A DNA stretch of 64,000 bases from positions 11,308,074-11,372,073 of the forward strand of contig CM042540.1 of the NCBI GenBank assembly GCA_023630585.1, in the 5' to 3' direction. Of this stretch, positions 1-54,300 are shown one piece after another. The position numbers and the translations under genes were made by a program. The notes beneath the pieces were generated by a model. The model saw only the letters and a list, made by a program, of their open reading frames with translations, was not told the origin of the DNA and searched no databases. The number at the start of each line of letters is the position of its first letter. Positions within the stretch are counted from its first letter, which is position 1. Origin of the DNA: Cranoglanis bouderius (Eukaryota > Chordata > Actinopteri > Siluriformes > Cranoglanididae).

Positions 1-39
1 GTGATCATTCCCAAATGTACGGAAACTTTTGGGACACCC

Positions 40-42
<3 letters not shown>

Positions 43-127
<85 letters not shown>
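43..127. repeat. (TA)n microsatellite
   Basis: About 85 bp of uninterrupted TA repeat. Confidence 0.98.
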
Positions 128-134
<7 letters not shown>

Positions 135-224
135 ATAGTGTGTCATTAAACATTAAAACTTCAAGCTCTATAGAGAGTTTTAAAATTTTATTTGCTGTCC
201 ATTTGTACTTATCATTATGTTTCA

Positions 225-440
225 TGATTTACGGTAGGGAGGCATGTTGCTGCAGTTATTGCCTTGCAACTCCAGTGCCCCAGGTTTGATCCTGGGCTCA
301 GGCTGCTGTTTGTGTGGAGTTTCTGTGCATGTTCTAACTGTCTCGGCACGAGTTTCCTCCAGGTTCTCTGGTTTTCTCCCACCTCCCAAAGTGCCCCTAG
401 GAATGAATGAGTGTGTGTGCGGTGACGATCGCCCTTGAAA
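225..440 (+). repeat. V-SINE-like remnant
   Basis: Decayed copy with a B-box-like GGTTTGATCCTGG and the central words GTGTGGAGTTT, TTTCCTCC and TTTTCTCCCACCTCCC of the fish V-SINE (Mermaid/DANA) family. No target duplication was identified. Confidence 0.6.
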
Positions 441-525
441 TGTTGCATTCATCCTGCTTCCAAGTTTTTACTCACAAAGACACACACAGACACACACACA
501 GACGTAGGTGTCTGAGCTCTCTGAC

Positions 526-27940
<27,415 letters not shown>

Positions 27941-27944
27941 GGTT

Positions 27945-28560
27945 CATGTGAGAGAGGGGAGTCCTCGCCTCCTGAGCTTAAAACACCGCCAGTAACAGAG
28001 GGAGAACCAATGATGGGCATCGCGATTCATTTTTACTGAACCGATTCTTTAAAACAAACTAGTCTGTGTGAATCGAACGTGAGAGTTGATTCGTTTGTTT
28101 CACCAACTACAACTACAGCTAACAGTAATAGCGTATATTAATCGGCTCATTATTGTTGTTATTACTATTATTGTTGTTAATATACCTACTGTCTGTTCGT
28201 CGTTATTATAACTTTTTATTATAACTAAGAACAATCTAGTTTAATTGCTAAGAAAAACATAGCTAGCGAACTACAAAATCATACACAAAGGAGAAAAAGA
28301 AGACAAAATAAAAATGGTTTTATTTTAGTTGTGTTTAGTATTGGTGTACAAAATAAACAGATGGTTTTTACGGGAAAACGCCGAGATAAAAATGTTAACT
28401 TTAACCCGATTTAGCTAAAATTCAAACAACAGACTAAACAACCGTTAATCGTCCGAATCTTATTTGCGCATGCTCTCTACCTGAGGGTGTAGCTGATATA
28501 TCACGCATGCGCAGTGTTCCGCTGTAATGGACAGGTAAACTATGACAGATAACGGAAATG
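27945..28560 (-). promoter_or_regulatory. Likely adamtsl2 5' UTR and promoter region
   Basis: The unique, transposon-poor stretch directly upstream of the adamtsl2 start codon includes, on the minus strand, a TTTTAAG box at about 27,980 that could act as a weak TATA element. No CpG island or strong core promoter is visible by eye, so the start site is not placed. Placement rests only on the position of exon 1. Confidence 0.3.
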
Positions 28561-29584
28561 TCAATAATGCTCGGATATTGAGACACAGACAGCCTAAAAA
28601 AACAACTAAAACCGACAAGTTTTATTATTTTGGTGATTTCATTTTTCTAAGAATAGTGTTTGATCCATTCATTTTCCATACCGCTTATCCTACACTGGGT
28701 CGTGTTGTACTGTAAAAAACTGTTGTCATTTTATTGTCAGATGTCAGACTGATGCATGTGTGTAAGGCTCAGTATTCAGTTCTGATAAAAATATATTTAC
28801 ATGATTGAACACAAAATTACAGTTATAACCACTGGGTGATCTTCAGATATTTTGGTCTCCAAATGTCATTATGTTTCCTACTAGCAAGGACAAATCAACA
28901 GGTGGCCATTTATTTTTTGTGTAAATTTGCCACACAACGCTGGAATTCCAACAATAGCCACAAGCAACATTTGAATTATAGCCTTTTAAATTTCATGCAA
29001 ATTAGTTACGATAAATAAAGAGATAAATGCAAATGACTGGCTACAGTATATTTCTTAAAGCGTCTGTTTTCCAACATTCCCTCAATTCTCTACTCTTACA
29101 AATTCAGTTCCTCCCTGTGTATAGTTCCTATTCACCACTGTTCAGTGCATGAGCATGAAAGAATTTAGAGACTGAATATCTGAACATCCACTCCAGCTAT
29201 TTGTTTTCTAGGTCTCTCTTGCAATCTTTGAACAGTGACACAAGAACCTCCCTGCATTTCACAACTGATTTTTTTTTATTATTTTTTTTTTTTACTAACT
29301 TTCATGAATAGATGTTATGATTTGAAAGTAAGTCTTATCAAATAACCCTAAATATTTAGACAGTTTTCTTTATGATTTCTATTTATTTTTAACTATATAG
29401 TTGTTGTAGTGTACAAATGTGAACAATATATGGAACATGCATGCAAAACAATCTTATTTAGAGCTGAAGTGATTTGTGTAATTTACTTTCATTTGAAAAA
29501 AAATAAATAAATAAATAAGTATTAGCTTTGAAGATGGGGTGCCATGCATCATGCTAGGCACAGAGGCTATGCCTTCTTTACTAT
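28561..29584. other. Intergenic sequence upstream of adamtsl2
   Basis: AT-rich sequence with a V-SINE tail relic at 28,660-28,705 (CATTCATTTTCCATACCGC). No gene was recognised. Confidence 0.45.
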
Positions 29585-29838
29585 GACTGAGACAGAGGTC
29601 ACACTTCCTTCTCTAAGACTGACAGGCACACAGCCCATGCCTCCTTCATTGAGAATGACAGACACAGAGGCCACACCTCCTTTATTGAGAATGACAGACA
29701 TAGAGACCACACCTCCTTCATTGAGAATGACAGACACAGAGGCCACACCTCCTTCACTGACATTGACAGGGACAGAGGCCACACCTCCTTCAATGGGACT
29801 GACAGGCACAGGGACCATGCCTGCTTCAATTGGCTCTC
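29585..29838. repeat. 36-bp minisatellite, about 7 units, open in several frames
   Basis: Units of 36 bp built on ATGACAGACACAGAGGCCAC + ACCTCCTTCATTGAGA repeat seven times with 5-20% divergence. The period is a multiple of three, so a 12-residue repeat (LRMTDTEATPPS) stays open on the plus strand and other repeats stay open in two minus frames. No splice sites or homology support it as coding. Confidence 0.85.
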
Positions 29839-30065
29839 ATGTACAGACAGACCAGATACAGTTACAAAGAAACAGTATAAAATTGACAAAGTGGTTAACA
29901 TCATGCTGCATGCATCAGACATTCACATTCAATATTTACATTTATACAGCTTCAGGCACTGTGTTTTTACTGGTTTTAAAAGAAAATTTTATCAGATTGC
30001 AATGCCTTATGGGTGGTTTCTGCTCCTGAAGTCTACACTTCAGGCGTCCAAGGGGTCATCTTATG

Positions 30066-31189
30066 CAGTCGTTCTCAAAGTGGTGTATGGGGACCCCCAG
30101 GGGCCCATTAAGCATAGCCAGGTAGTGATTTTTTTTTTTTACTTTGATACAGCCGTGGCCAAAAGTTTTGAGAATGACACAAATATTAATTTTTACAAAG
30201 TCTGCTGCCTCAGTTTTTATGATGGCAATTTGCATATACTCCAGAATGTTATGAAGAGTGATCAGATGAATTGCAATTAATTTCAAAGTCCCTCTTTGCC
30301 ATGAAAATGAACTTAATCCCAAAAAAACATGTCCACTGCATTTCAGCCCTTCCACAAAAGGACCTGCTGACATCATGTCAGTGATTCTCTCGTTAACACA
30401 GGTGAGAGTGTTAACGAGGACAAGGCTGGAGATCACTCTGTCATGCTGATTGAGTTAGAATAACTCAAAGACTGGAAGCTTTAAAAGGAGGGTGGTGCTT
30501 GAAATTATTGTTCTTCCTCTGTTAACTATGGTTGCCTGCAAGGAAACACATGCAGCCATCATTGCTTTGCACAAAAAGGGATTCACAGGCAAATGAACTT
30601 CATGTAATTGTCAATAAAAGCCATTGACACTCATGAAATGCTTGTGATTATACTTCAGTAACAGTTAGTAACATCTGACAAAAAGATCTAAAAACACTGA
30701 AGCAGTAGACTTTGTGAAAATTAATATTTGTGTCATTCTCAAAACTTTTGGCCACGGCTGTACAGTGGTGGATATCACAACAACCAATATTAAAGTTAAT
30801 ATATTTATTACTGTATTATTGAAGATATTAGCCCAATTGTCTCATCACTTGAATTGAACCGGTTTAACCCAAACATCAGTGACCAAAATAAATGTGTAAT
30901 TATAGGCCTATAATTGTTGCCAGTTATGTCAATCTTGGACCTAATGTGTTCTGCCAGTGAAAAGGAATAAAATGGATTTATTCAGGACTAAAAACTCAAA
31001 AAATAATTACATAAATAGACAAAATAGACAACATACTGTTGTACACATTTAAACAGACCAGAAAAATACACAAAATATTGTTGTACACATTTAAATAATA
31101 TTCATGAAATATATCTGTACTGAGGGGGTCAGTGGAGTTTATTTTACAGTTAAAGGGGTCCCTGACTGCAAAAAGTTTGCGAACCCCTG
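30066..31189. mobile_element. hAT-type non-autonomous element with Tc1 inside
   Basis: The ends CAGTCGTTCTCAAAGTGGTG and the complement-like AAGTTTGCGAACCCCTG fit the hAT rule (CAGNGG-type tips). The 8-bp duplication is ATCTTATG at 30,058-30,065 and ATCTAATG at 31,190-31,197, one mismatch. Without the Tc1 insert the element is about 510 bp and has no coding capacity. Confidence 0.8.
30150..30760 (+). mobile_element. Internally deleted Tc1-like element nested in hAT
   Basis: Ends CAGCCGTGGCCAAAAGTTTT and its complement are TA-flanked, with ~45-bp inverted repeats (GAGAATGACACAAATATTAA repeated inverted at 30,720-30,745). The transposase keeps only its first ~22 codons (MVACKETHAAIIALHKKGF) before the deletion. 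Confidence 0.88.
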
Positions 31190-31336
31190 ATCTAATGAGC
31201 ATCCCTGGAGCTTAAGTGCTGGAAAGTCTCTGAAGATTTCACCAGTGATTTTTCAAAAGTAAATCAGTGAGTTCGTTTTAAAAACAGTATTGGAGCAGAG
31301 CTTCTGTGACTTAAGCTGCTGACAATTCAGTCAATT

Positions 31337-31359
31337 TCATCCATCCATCCATCCATCCA
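31337..31359. repeat. (CATC)n repeat
   Basis: Short tetranucleotide run, probably the tail of an eroded antisense V-SINE. Confidence 0.7.
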
Positions 31360-32262
31360 ACATGTATTTGCACAAGAAACTGTTGTTATACATATATTCA
31401 GTATGTATGGGTGCTGATAATAGTAATAAATCACATAAAGTGGTGTATGTCCTGGGAAAGCCATAATGAATAGTACTGAACAGAACAAGCTCACACTGCT
31501 GATTTGCTCAAGACAGCTAAGTGTCAGGCTCAAACTGTAATCTGAAACAGTCTTTGAATTAATGCACAACACAATACAGTTCTTTATCAGTGCACATATG
31601 TGAAGCTTTCAATATACAGCATGAATGCGCAGAAGTGATTTGAGATCCGAAGTGCAGTTAATCAATCTGAAATGATTAAACCTTAGAAAGAAGCCTAAGC
31701 TTATGCACATCAGGAAGGCATTCACACACCATCCCCTACATGAATATGGTTGTAAGTGATTTTAAATGATACAGACAAATGACATAAATGATGAGAAGTA
31801 AAGATCCAGAGCTGAAGATACTGTACCAGACAAACACAGACAACAAGGCAGACAGGACAAGAAAGACTAGCAAACATAATTCTAATTCATCTCTGGAGTC
31901 CAAGAAGTGAACCTGCTGAGTGACATGAGCTGAAGTTCATCCACACTGGCTGCAGGTAGATGGCGCTCATAGTCCAAACATGGAACAGTACCTGCTGCTG
32001 CATCTGTCTAATGATGGTTTAATAGCACCATAGATGGCGCACATGGTTTAAACCAGTCCGTCTGTCGAGTCTATTACTGTCAGTTATGGAAGAGAGAATG
32101 AGGTACCAAACCAATGACAGGCAGCCTTAAAAGGTCATGTGGTCTTGTAAAAACAAAGGGGATACCCTAGGCTTATTTGACTTTGGGTGTCTCATATAGA
32201 TTCTGCAGATAGATTGAAATAAATGTGTTTAAACTCTTAAAAGTAGTGCATTAGATTACATT

Positions 32263-32310
<48 letters not shown>

Positions 32311-33448
32311 ATTATTATTAGATTAGTACTATTATCTTAAAACTTTGCACTGTATATGACTGACAATGTTTTAGACAGAAATTCGGCACGATTCTTCATT
32401 ATAATAGCAAGTGAGATATGTACATTTATCTGTTTCCTAGAAATCATGTGGAACTTGTCATTGGCATTGTGTTGTGTACACATATAATATATGCGTATAA
32501 TCTCTCGCTAATCTCAAATGATTCACAGATCAGATTCAAAGATCAGATGAAATTATAATCTCATTAAAATCAAAATTTTATTCAATTTCATTGGCCAAGT
32601 ATGGGACAGGGTAGAATATTGATATTAAACTACAATGCAGAAAGCTATTACAAAATATGCACAAAATGTATACATGCAGTCTTGCTAATATACATAGAGA
32701 TTTGTTTGTGTTACACAGTCTAACTATGATATCTCCCAAATCTGCCTATAAAGTGAAAAAATGTGTAGTCAAGAAGTGTTCAAGTGTGCTGTATTGCTGC
32801 ACTGCCATACCACCCTGTGATGTTATGTTAAGTTTATATGTTATCTTATATATTATATTATGATCATTGTTATGTTACAATCTTTTTTTAACATCTAGCC
32901 AGGAACAACAAATAAAAATTAGCCTCTTAGGTATAACTGTCTCATTTTTTTGCTGATTAATGGGCACTTCTGACAAATATGCTAGAAAATTACAGTTAAA
33001 CAAAAAACACCCCTGGCTCAGCTGATCAGCTCATAACAATCCCTTTAAGAGGTTAAATGTGTGTTAGAGCAGGAAACACTAAAATGTGCAGTGCAGTGGG
33101 AGCAAAAATGTGCTCTAGTCTGTAATCCTCGGACTCCTCCCCGTCTGCAGTGATGGAGTCAGATCCTTCCCACTTTCCTTCTTCCGAGCCGGCTGACCTT
33201 TCAGGGATCCATTCATCAGAGAATATCCAAGGCTACAGCACAACCTGCACAGCCTGGAGAACAGCATTTTTTTTTCTAATTAAATAGGTTGTGTATTAAG
33301 CTCTTCACACCTTGGAGGGATTAGTAAACTATTAAATTAATTTATTATTTAATTTAGATATTTCATACAAAGCTTTTTGGTCTGTGAATTAAGAAGAGAT
33401 CACATTAGGACCCTTTAATGGTTATTTGTGGATTTTTGGATAACCGGC
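31360..33448. other. Intergenic region upstream of olfml2b
   Basis: Contains a (GAT)n array at 32,262-32,308 and otherwise unique AT-rich sequence. The last ~350 bp, with a GC-richer block at 33,120-33,270, should hold the olfml2b promoter and 5' UTR, but no TATA box or initiator is convincing. Confidence 0.45.
32262..32308. repeat. (GAT)n microsatellite
   Basis: About 15 GAT units followed by a few ATT units. Confidence 0.97.
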
Positions 33449-48039
<14,591 letters not shown>

Positions 48040-48680
48040 TTACTGTATGAGATGATATCTAGATCATAACTAGATAACTGTTCTGCACTTTTTGTAAAAG
48101 AATTACAAGACTCAGTGGATTGTAGATCAGTCTACATGGTCAGTATATATTTTTTTATAACATGCCACTATTTTATTGTTATTTGTTGTTCTGTTTGCAG
48201 TGTGTAAAATGCATGTTTCTCTAATGTGCTTATCTTTCTGTGATGAAAATTTTCACTAAGTTAAGGCCTCAGCATACTTCATGTGGTGACATCATTCGGC
48301 TGGCTTTCACAAAAAATATGATGCAATTGCAGAGCAAACAGCCGTCATGAAGAGGCTTCACTTGCCAACCATGCCTGTGATTGGTCACTGCAAATAAGAT
48401 GTACCCAAGATTCATTCTAAGAAAGATGACTTTGAGATGATCTTTTTGTAAGTCATGGAAATTGAAACACCGCCACCTGCTGTACTGGAGACACAGTCAA
48501 TACAAAACCACAGAAATTATGCTTGCGAAGGTGGTTTCGTCTTTGTACGGCTCTTTGCTGTTTCTGCATTAAGTATACTGAGGACTTTAATGACAAAGTT
48601 ATTGTTACGGCTTGTTAAAAATGTGTATGTATTTTGTAAATAATGTAGTTAATTTAAAATAAATTCCATGCCTGTACTTG
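48040..48680 (+). other. olfml2b 3' UTR
   Basis: About 620 bp of AT-rich sequence follow the stop codon up to the first canonical polyadenylation hexamer. A short 62-codon ORF at 48,455-48,643 has no recognisable similarity and is taken as chance. Confidence 0.6.
48658..48663 (+). promoter_or_regulatory. Polyadenylation signal AATAAA of olfml2b
   Basis: This is the first perfect AATAAA downstream of the olfml2b stop codon. It is followed within about 30 bp by GT-rich sequence (TTGTGTAG) suitable as a downstream element. Confidence 0.65.
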
Positions 48681-48689
48681 TGTAGAGTG

Positions 48690-49892
48690 ATGAATTAAGT
48701 CATAATGAAAAGTTATAATGAAAAAAAAATAGACTCTATTTTGAGTTAAAACATTTTTATATACTTTTATTTTTAAATACTTGTATATGCATGTTGACAC
48801 TTTTAGTCAGTGGGGCCATCCTGGATATTACTGTCAGAAGGTAGGAGGCTGAGACGGATGCAAATGCAGTTCAGAATTAATTTTAATAAATGATCAGGCA
48901 AACAAATCTAAATCACTAGGCAAAAGCAGGGTCAAAAACACAAACAGGATCAGGCGAAGTGCAAACAGGATATACAAGGCTAGGCAAAAGACAAGGGTCA
49001 AAAGGCTTGCAAAAAGTCAAAACCAGAAAAGCGAACACAGTAACATACAGGCTTGATGCTGTATCAGATTAATGCACAAACTGCATGTATACTTCACGGT
49101 GATAGCGAGTGTGAGAGTCCAATATATAGTGCTGGTAATGATCAGTGACAGGTGTGCATGGTTAGGAATCTTGTGACCCCAAATAATCAAAACATTAACA
49201 CAGCAAAGCAATGGCATAAAAGAGGTGATAAAATAAATGTTTAGAGCTACCCAGAATGAAGGCATTGTTGACCATTGATGCTGGGGATAGAATTTTTGAC
49301 CATTCACAAGAGACTCAGTAACAGACAGGCAAAATATGTGAAGCATAAATTTCATTAGATTCACTGAGGATGTGAAATTTATATTTTTGTTCCTCAAATA
49401 CTACACCTAGTTCTAATATTGACTTTAGTATAATTTCACTACTTCCACTTTCAATTACACAAGATCTTGCCACAATACCCATACTTAAGTACCTTCTCCA
49501 CCCCTGCAGTTAGTGGACATGTTAAAGTGTTTAAAGTAAGAGGGTAAATGTAAAAGCCATTATTTGTCAAACAGTGCTTTTTCAAGACCACAGACACCAG
49601 AGATGATCCCTAGTCTCAAAAACGCATCTGAGAAACCCATTACCAAACTTTACAGCCAGGTTGGCTTGGTTCATTTTCTGTCACAAATCTCAAGGGAATC
49701 TACTGTAAAATACTCCATGGCTTACATATGGCATGTTAACTAGCAGCATCTCTCAATATTGAAATGAAATAAGAATAAGAACTATAGCTTTATGTAAGTA
49801 TATTATATAGCTTTATAACAAAGCACAACCATGCATGACACAAGCTCAATATGCCACTGTGTTAGGGTCAATAACCTCAGAAGTGTAACCCG
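48690..49892. other. Intergenic sequence downstream of olfml2b
   Basis: The block 48,840-49,060, with repeated words such as CAAACAGGAT and AGGCAAAAG, looks like an eroded interspersed repeat. No gene is seen. Confidence 0.4.
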
Positions 49893-51328
49893 TAACAATC
49901 GGAAACATTTTAGGAAAATGGGAAAAATAAAAAAGTTACAATAACCTGGTTGCATAAGTGTGCACATCCTTTTATAATTGGGGATGTGGCTGTGTTCAGA
50001 ATGAACCAATAACATTCAATATCATGTTGAAAAGTAATTATCATACAGCTGTCATCAATTAAATTATTCTGATTAAACCCAAATAAAGACCAGCTTTTTC
50101 TGTCGGAAATTCTTAGCATCTTCTTGGTTTCATCTGACTGCTGAAGCCATGGTCTGCAGAGAACTTACACAGCATGCATGGTATCTCACTTGTTGAAAGA
50201 TATCAACAATCAGTAGAGGAGTATAAAAGAATTTCTAAAACATTAGCTGCACCAAGGAACACCATAAAGGCCATCATCAACAAATACAGAAAATGTAGCA
50301 CCACAGTAACATCACCAAGAACAGGATGTCCCTCCAAAATTTACGAAAAGGACAGGACAAAAACTTACCAGGGAGGCTGCCAAGAGACCAACGGCAACAT
50401 TAAAGGAGCAACAGGAAAATCTGACAAGTACTGATTACTATCTGCAAATGACAACAATCTCTCACATTCTTCACATGTCTGGGCTATGGGGTAGGTTGGC
50501 TAGATGGAAGCTCTTTCTTGCAAAAAACATCCAAGCCCAACTAAATCACCCCAAACCATGTGGTATAATGTGTTATAGTCTGATGAAACCAATTCCAAAA
50601 GGTATAATAATTCCAGAATTCCAAAAGGTGCAAAAACCAACATCACCAAAAGAACACCATACCCACGGTGAAGCATGGTGGTGGCAGCATCATGCTTTAG
50701 GGCTGCTTTTCTTAAGCCAGAACTGGGGCTTTTATCAAAGTGGAGGGAGTCATGAATAGCTACAAATACCAGTTAATTTTAGTGCAAAACATTCAGGTAT
50801 CTGCTAGTAAGGTGAAGATGAAATTGAATTTCACCTTTCAGCAGGATAGTGACCCAAATCAACATAGGAATGGCTTAACCAAAAGAAGATGCATGTTTTT
50901 GAATGACCTAGCCAGAGCCCAGACCTGACTCCAACTTAAAATCTGTGGGGTGACCTGAAGCAGCCTGTGCACAGGAGATGCCCTTACAATTCAATAGCTC
51001 TAGAATGTTTTTGCAAGAAATAGTAGGAAAATATTGCCAAGTCAAGATGTGCCATGCTGATAGACTCTTACCCAAAAAGAGTGGTGTAATAAAATCAAAA
51101 GGTACTTCAACATAGTATTAGTTTAGGGGTATGCACACTTGTGCAACTAGGTTATTGTAACTTTGTTATTTTTCCTATTTTTCCTAAAATGTTTCTGATT
51201 GTTTTCACTTAATTTTTATATGCTGTAATTTCACATCGAGGGTGAAAAAAAGTTCTGACATGATTTATTTTGGTTTCATTGTTTTTTACATTACAAAAAC
51301 CTGCCATTAGTCTTTTTATATCCACTGT
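49893..51328 (+). mobile_element. Tc1-like transposon, 5'-truncated, transposase broken
   Basis: The right end finishes AGTCTTTTTATATCCACTG before TA at 51,327. The inner inverted repeat GAAACATTTTAGGAAAA at 49,900 pairs with TTTTCCTAAAATGTTTC at 51,180, but the left outer tip is missing. The plus strand has transposase remnants: DNA-binding part ISLVERYQQSVEEYKRISKT at ~50,180, KHGGGSIML-like text at ~50,675 and FTFQQDSDPNQHRN (decayed second Asp motif) at ~50,840. Confidence 0.82.
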
Positions 51329-53866
51329 ACATGCATGACAAAACTCAATAACCTACCCCAAATGGTAGAAAGACAGGCTCATAAAAATCTGGGTGGTTGA
51401 GATTTCAGTCAGTCCAGTGACAATTTCTCTGAGTCTTCACTGAGACTGACAAAATATTGAAAATTGGAGTTGGATCTGTAAATTTTTATACCCCTGATGT
51501 TAAAATTCATTAATGCTTATTTAGCAAAGATGGCACCAAATTTCACCTGGAATAACGACTACTGTGGCTATGTTTCAAATGCAATGTAACTGGACTCCAT
51601 CCATTTAGACACACAGCATGCGTAGAGAAGCTTGGAAGGTGGCCATATCTGCAAAACTCCTTAAAAGAGAGTGAGCAACCCCAGAGGTATTGGAGTTTAT
51701 TCTGGCGCAGATCTCTGTCTGTCTGCAATGGCTACCACACAAGTAAGCACAGTTCTTCCATTCAGTATCTCAATGCGTCCCATTAAGGCACAAACATTGG
51801 GGAAATGCTGGGGATACATTAATAGGCAGGACTCCATAATAATGTACCATTCATTCATTTGTTCATTTTCACTAACCAGTTTATCCTGGTCAGGGTCCTG
51901 GGGGGATATAAAGAAACCAAATTTTGTCAAATCATCAGCAGAATTTTGCATGTTTTCCATAGTCCTTCAAGCTACAAAGATACCCAGCTTTTATTCAGAT
52001 CCGTGGGGTTTTTTTTTCTTTCTTCAGCATTCTACGCGGTTGATCACTCCAGAAGAGAATGAATACATCCCAGTTAATCAGTAACACTCCCAGGACCAGA
52101 AACTTAATACACCTCCCAGCTGTTCATGCACTTTTTGAACTTTACTCCATTTTGAGGAGTGACAATGAAAGCCTCTGGGGCTAGAAAAAAAATCTTTCCT
52201 GAAGCTTTCATATAAAAACTTTATAAGTGTATTTGTTAACATCTCAGGCAGAGACTCTTGCTAATAGCAATAGGCAAGTTACTGAAGCCGTATGCTTAAT
52301 ATTTGGACAAGATTTCAGAACATAACATGTCTACAGAGGCTTTACATCTATAATTGCTACAGAACCTTTCTATTTGGCTTCCTGTTCTCCTCTGTCATGA
52401 CCACTTCAGCAGAGTTCTTACTTATGCATTATTTGTTTCACCTGTGTCTGCTTGTTTTCCTAGTTACTTCATGTTTCCTATGTGCTTAACTTCTTGCTTA
52501 CCTAATATTTCTACAGGCCTCTGCAGCTTTTGGGTAGGGTGTCTGTGTGTGTTAGTTTTGGGGGGTGGGGGGTGTTACTGAGTCCAGGGAGTGAATTTCA
52601 AGGGGAGGATGGCATTCCAGTTCAAACTGGTTACATTTTTTTTTGGGAAATGAAGAGGGTTTCTATCTTTTATCCACTCAAAAGCCTACAAAAGAGAGTT
52701 CCGCACATAAATGTGAATTCTGCACAGAATCATAGCAGGGATATTCTGTGTGTGGTTGTGCAACATTGACTTTTGTGATTGGCCGTAATACCTGCAGGCT
52801 GCAGCCAATGGAAACGCGTCTCTATCAGCGTGCGTCGTCACAGGATCGATCAGACCACCTCAGGGAAGTTAACGGAGTCTTAACAGAGAAGAAAATCTTA
52901 ACAGAAACAGTTAATTTAACAGATGCGATTGTAGAAACTTTGATATAGATAAAGCTGCATGCATATCTGAAATGATCCAGGTTTAATCTATTTTGAACGC
53001 CTCTATTCATTTTAATTTATTTTCACTATCATAGCTTGCTAAGTATTATATCCACAGTGATGTTAGCCTACAAGTTTATTAAAAATAGAAACTTGGTAAA
53101 TAGTTACATAGAGAGATATGTAATGTTTGTAAAGTGCTTTAGCTGACATTTATGCAGATTCTCAAGCCACTACGGGCTTTTACTGTACCACTTTCATCCA
53201 TGTAGATGTGGTTATAGTCCTTCCAGCCTCTGATGGAACTCCAACCTGTTCAGTCTCGGATTTGAAGGCCGAATTGTGATTAGGCTTTTGTCTCTTTTTC
53301 TGAGTGCCTCGTCCAGTGCAAAATCAGTTCAGCCATCAAAATACTGTTGGTCTAAATATTACCTGAAGCTGCTCAAGTTATTCAATACTAACAACTAAAA
53401 TAAGACTTGAAAATATCGCAAAACAATCTGATAAAATAAAACATGTCTTTTTTCTTTTTTTTCATAATTGCTTTCTATGTCTGTACTGTGTAAGGACACA
53501 GATTTGACTTTGGGTGGTAAAATATGGTCTCAAAGCCGGAAGGCCCACTTGTAAAATTCTCTATAATTATTAGTTGTGCATTATTCACATATCATTCAGC
53601 TCTTATAACAGTGGAAATGTGGCCTAGTTCCTAAATAGGTGAGCTGGTTCCCTGGAGCAGTACCAACCCCTGCAACAGCAGTGTGCCAGTATAAATGGAG
53701 ACTTTGTCACACCTGTTTACTCAAGCTCTGTCCATGTGTTTGCTTCATTCTCAGTCTTTGAACCTGGCTCTGTCTCACACCCTGATACATTTCAAGTCCC
53801 TGTCTCTGATCCATACATTACTTGTCTTTGTCTTTCTAGCTTCCATGTCTTTTGTAGTGGTTCCTA
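51329..53866. other. Intergenic sequence, no gene seen
   Basis: A short V-SINE tail relic lies at 51,848-51,905 (CACTAACCAGTTTATCCTGG). Otherwise there is nothing I can name. Confidence 0.4.
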
Positions 53867-53867
53867 C

Positions 53868-54300
53868 AGTACTGTACAAAAGTTTTAGGCACATGCAAAG
53901 AAATGCTGTAGTGCAAAGATGCCTTCAACACAATTAAATTAAATGTTTCTACATAAAAAAATACCATAAAGAGCAGTAAACAGTAGTGAATGAAACAAAG
54001 TCAATATTTGGTGTGACAAAAATATAAAAATTAAAATAGTAGTCTCCGGTACAGTTTGTGCAGTTTTATAAGGAAATCAGTTGGTAAGTTTTATTGAGCA
54101 TCTTGCAGAACCAGCCACAGTTCTTCTGGAGACTTTGACTTTCACACTTGCTTCTTATTTTTGTAGCAAATCCCAGCAGTCTTCATTGTGTTTTTTTGTC
54201 TGAAACGTGGCCTCTTACGTAATATGCTGCTTTCTTTAATGACATACAAACGTTGACATCTGTAACATTTAATTTTGTGCTAGAAAACTAATGTTTGTGA
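53868..54300. repeat. Decayed Tc1/mariner-type fragment
   Basis: The left tip CAGTACTGTACAAAAGTTTT matches the Tc1-type end at 733-793. Downstream words (CAATATTTGGTGTGACAAA, CCAGCCACAGTTCTTCTGGA) are typical of the antisense transposase N-terminal region. No right end was found. Confidence 0.55.

Noticed and set aside
29585..29838. Possible CRISPR-like or regularly spaced array
   Set aside because: Units are contiguous 36-bp tandem repeats without distinct spacers, in a vertebrate genome; it is a minisatellite.
33428..33448. Start of olfml2b seven codons further upstream at 33,428
   Set aside because: That codon is GTG, not ATG; the first ATG in frame is 33,449 and directly begins a good signal peptide.
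48455..48643. 62-codon ORF in the olfml2b 3' UTR
   Set aside because: No similarity, no Kozak support, and located between the stop codon and the polyadenylation signal.
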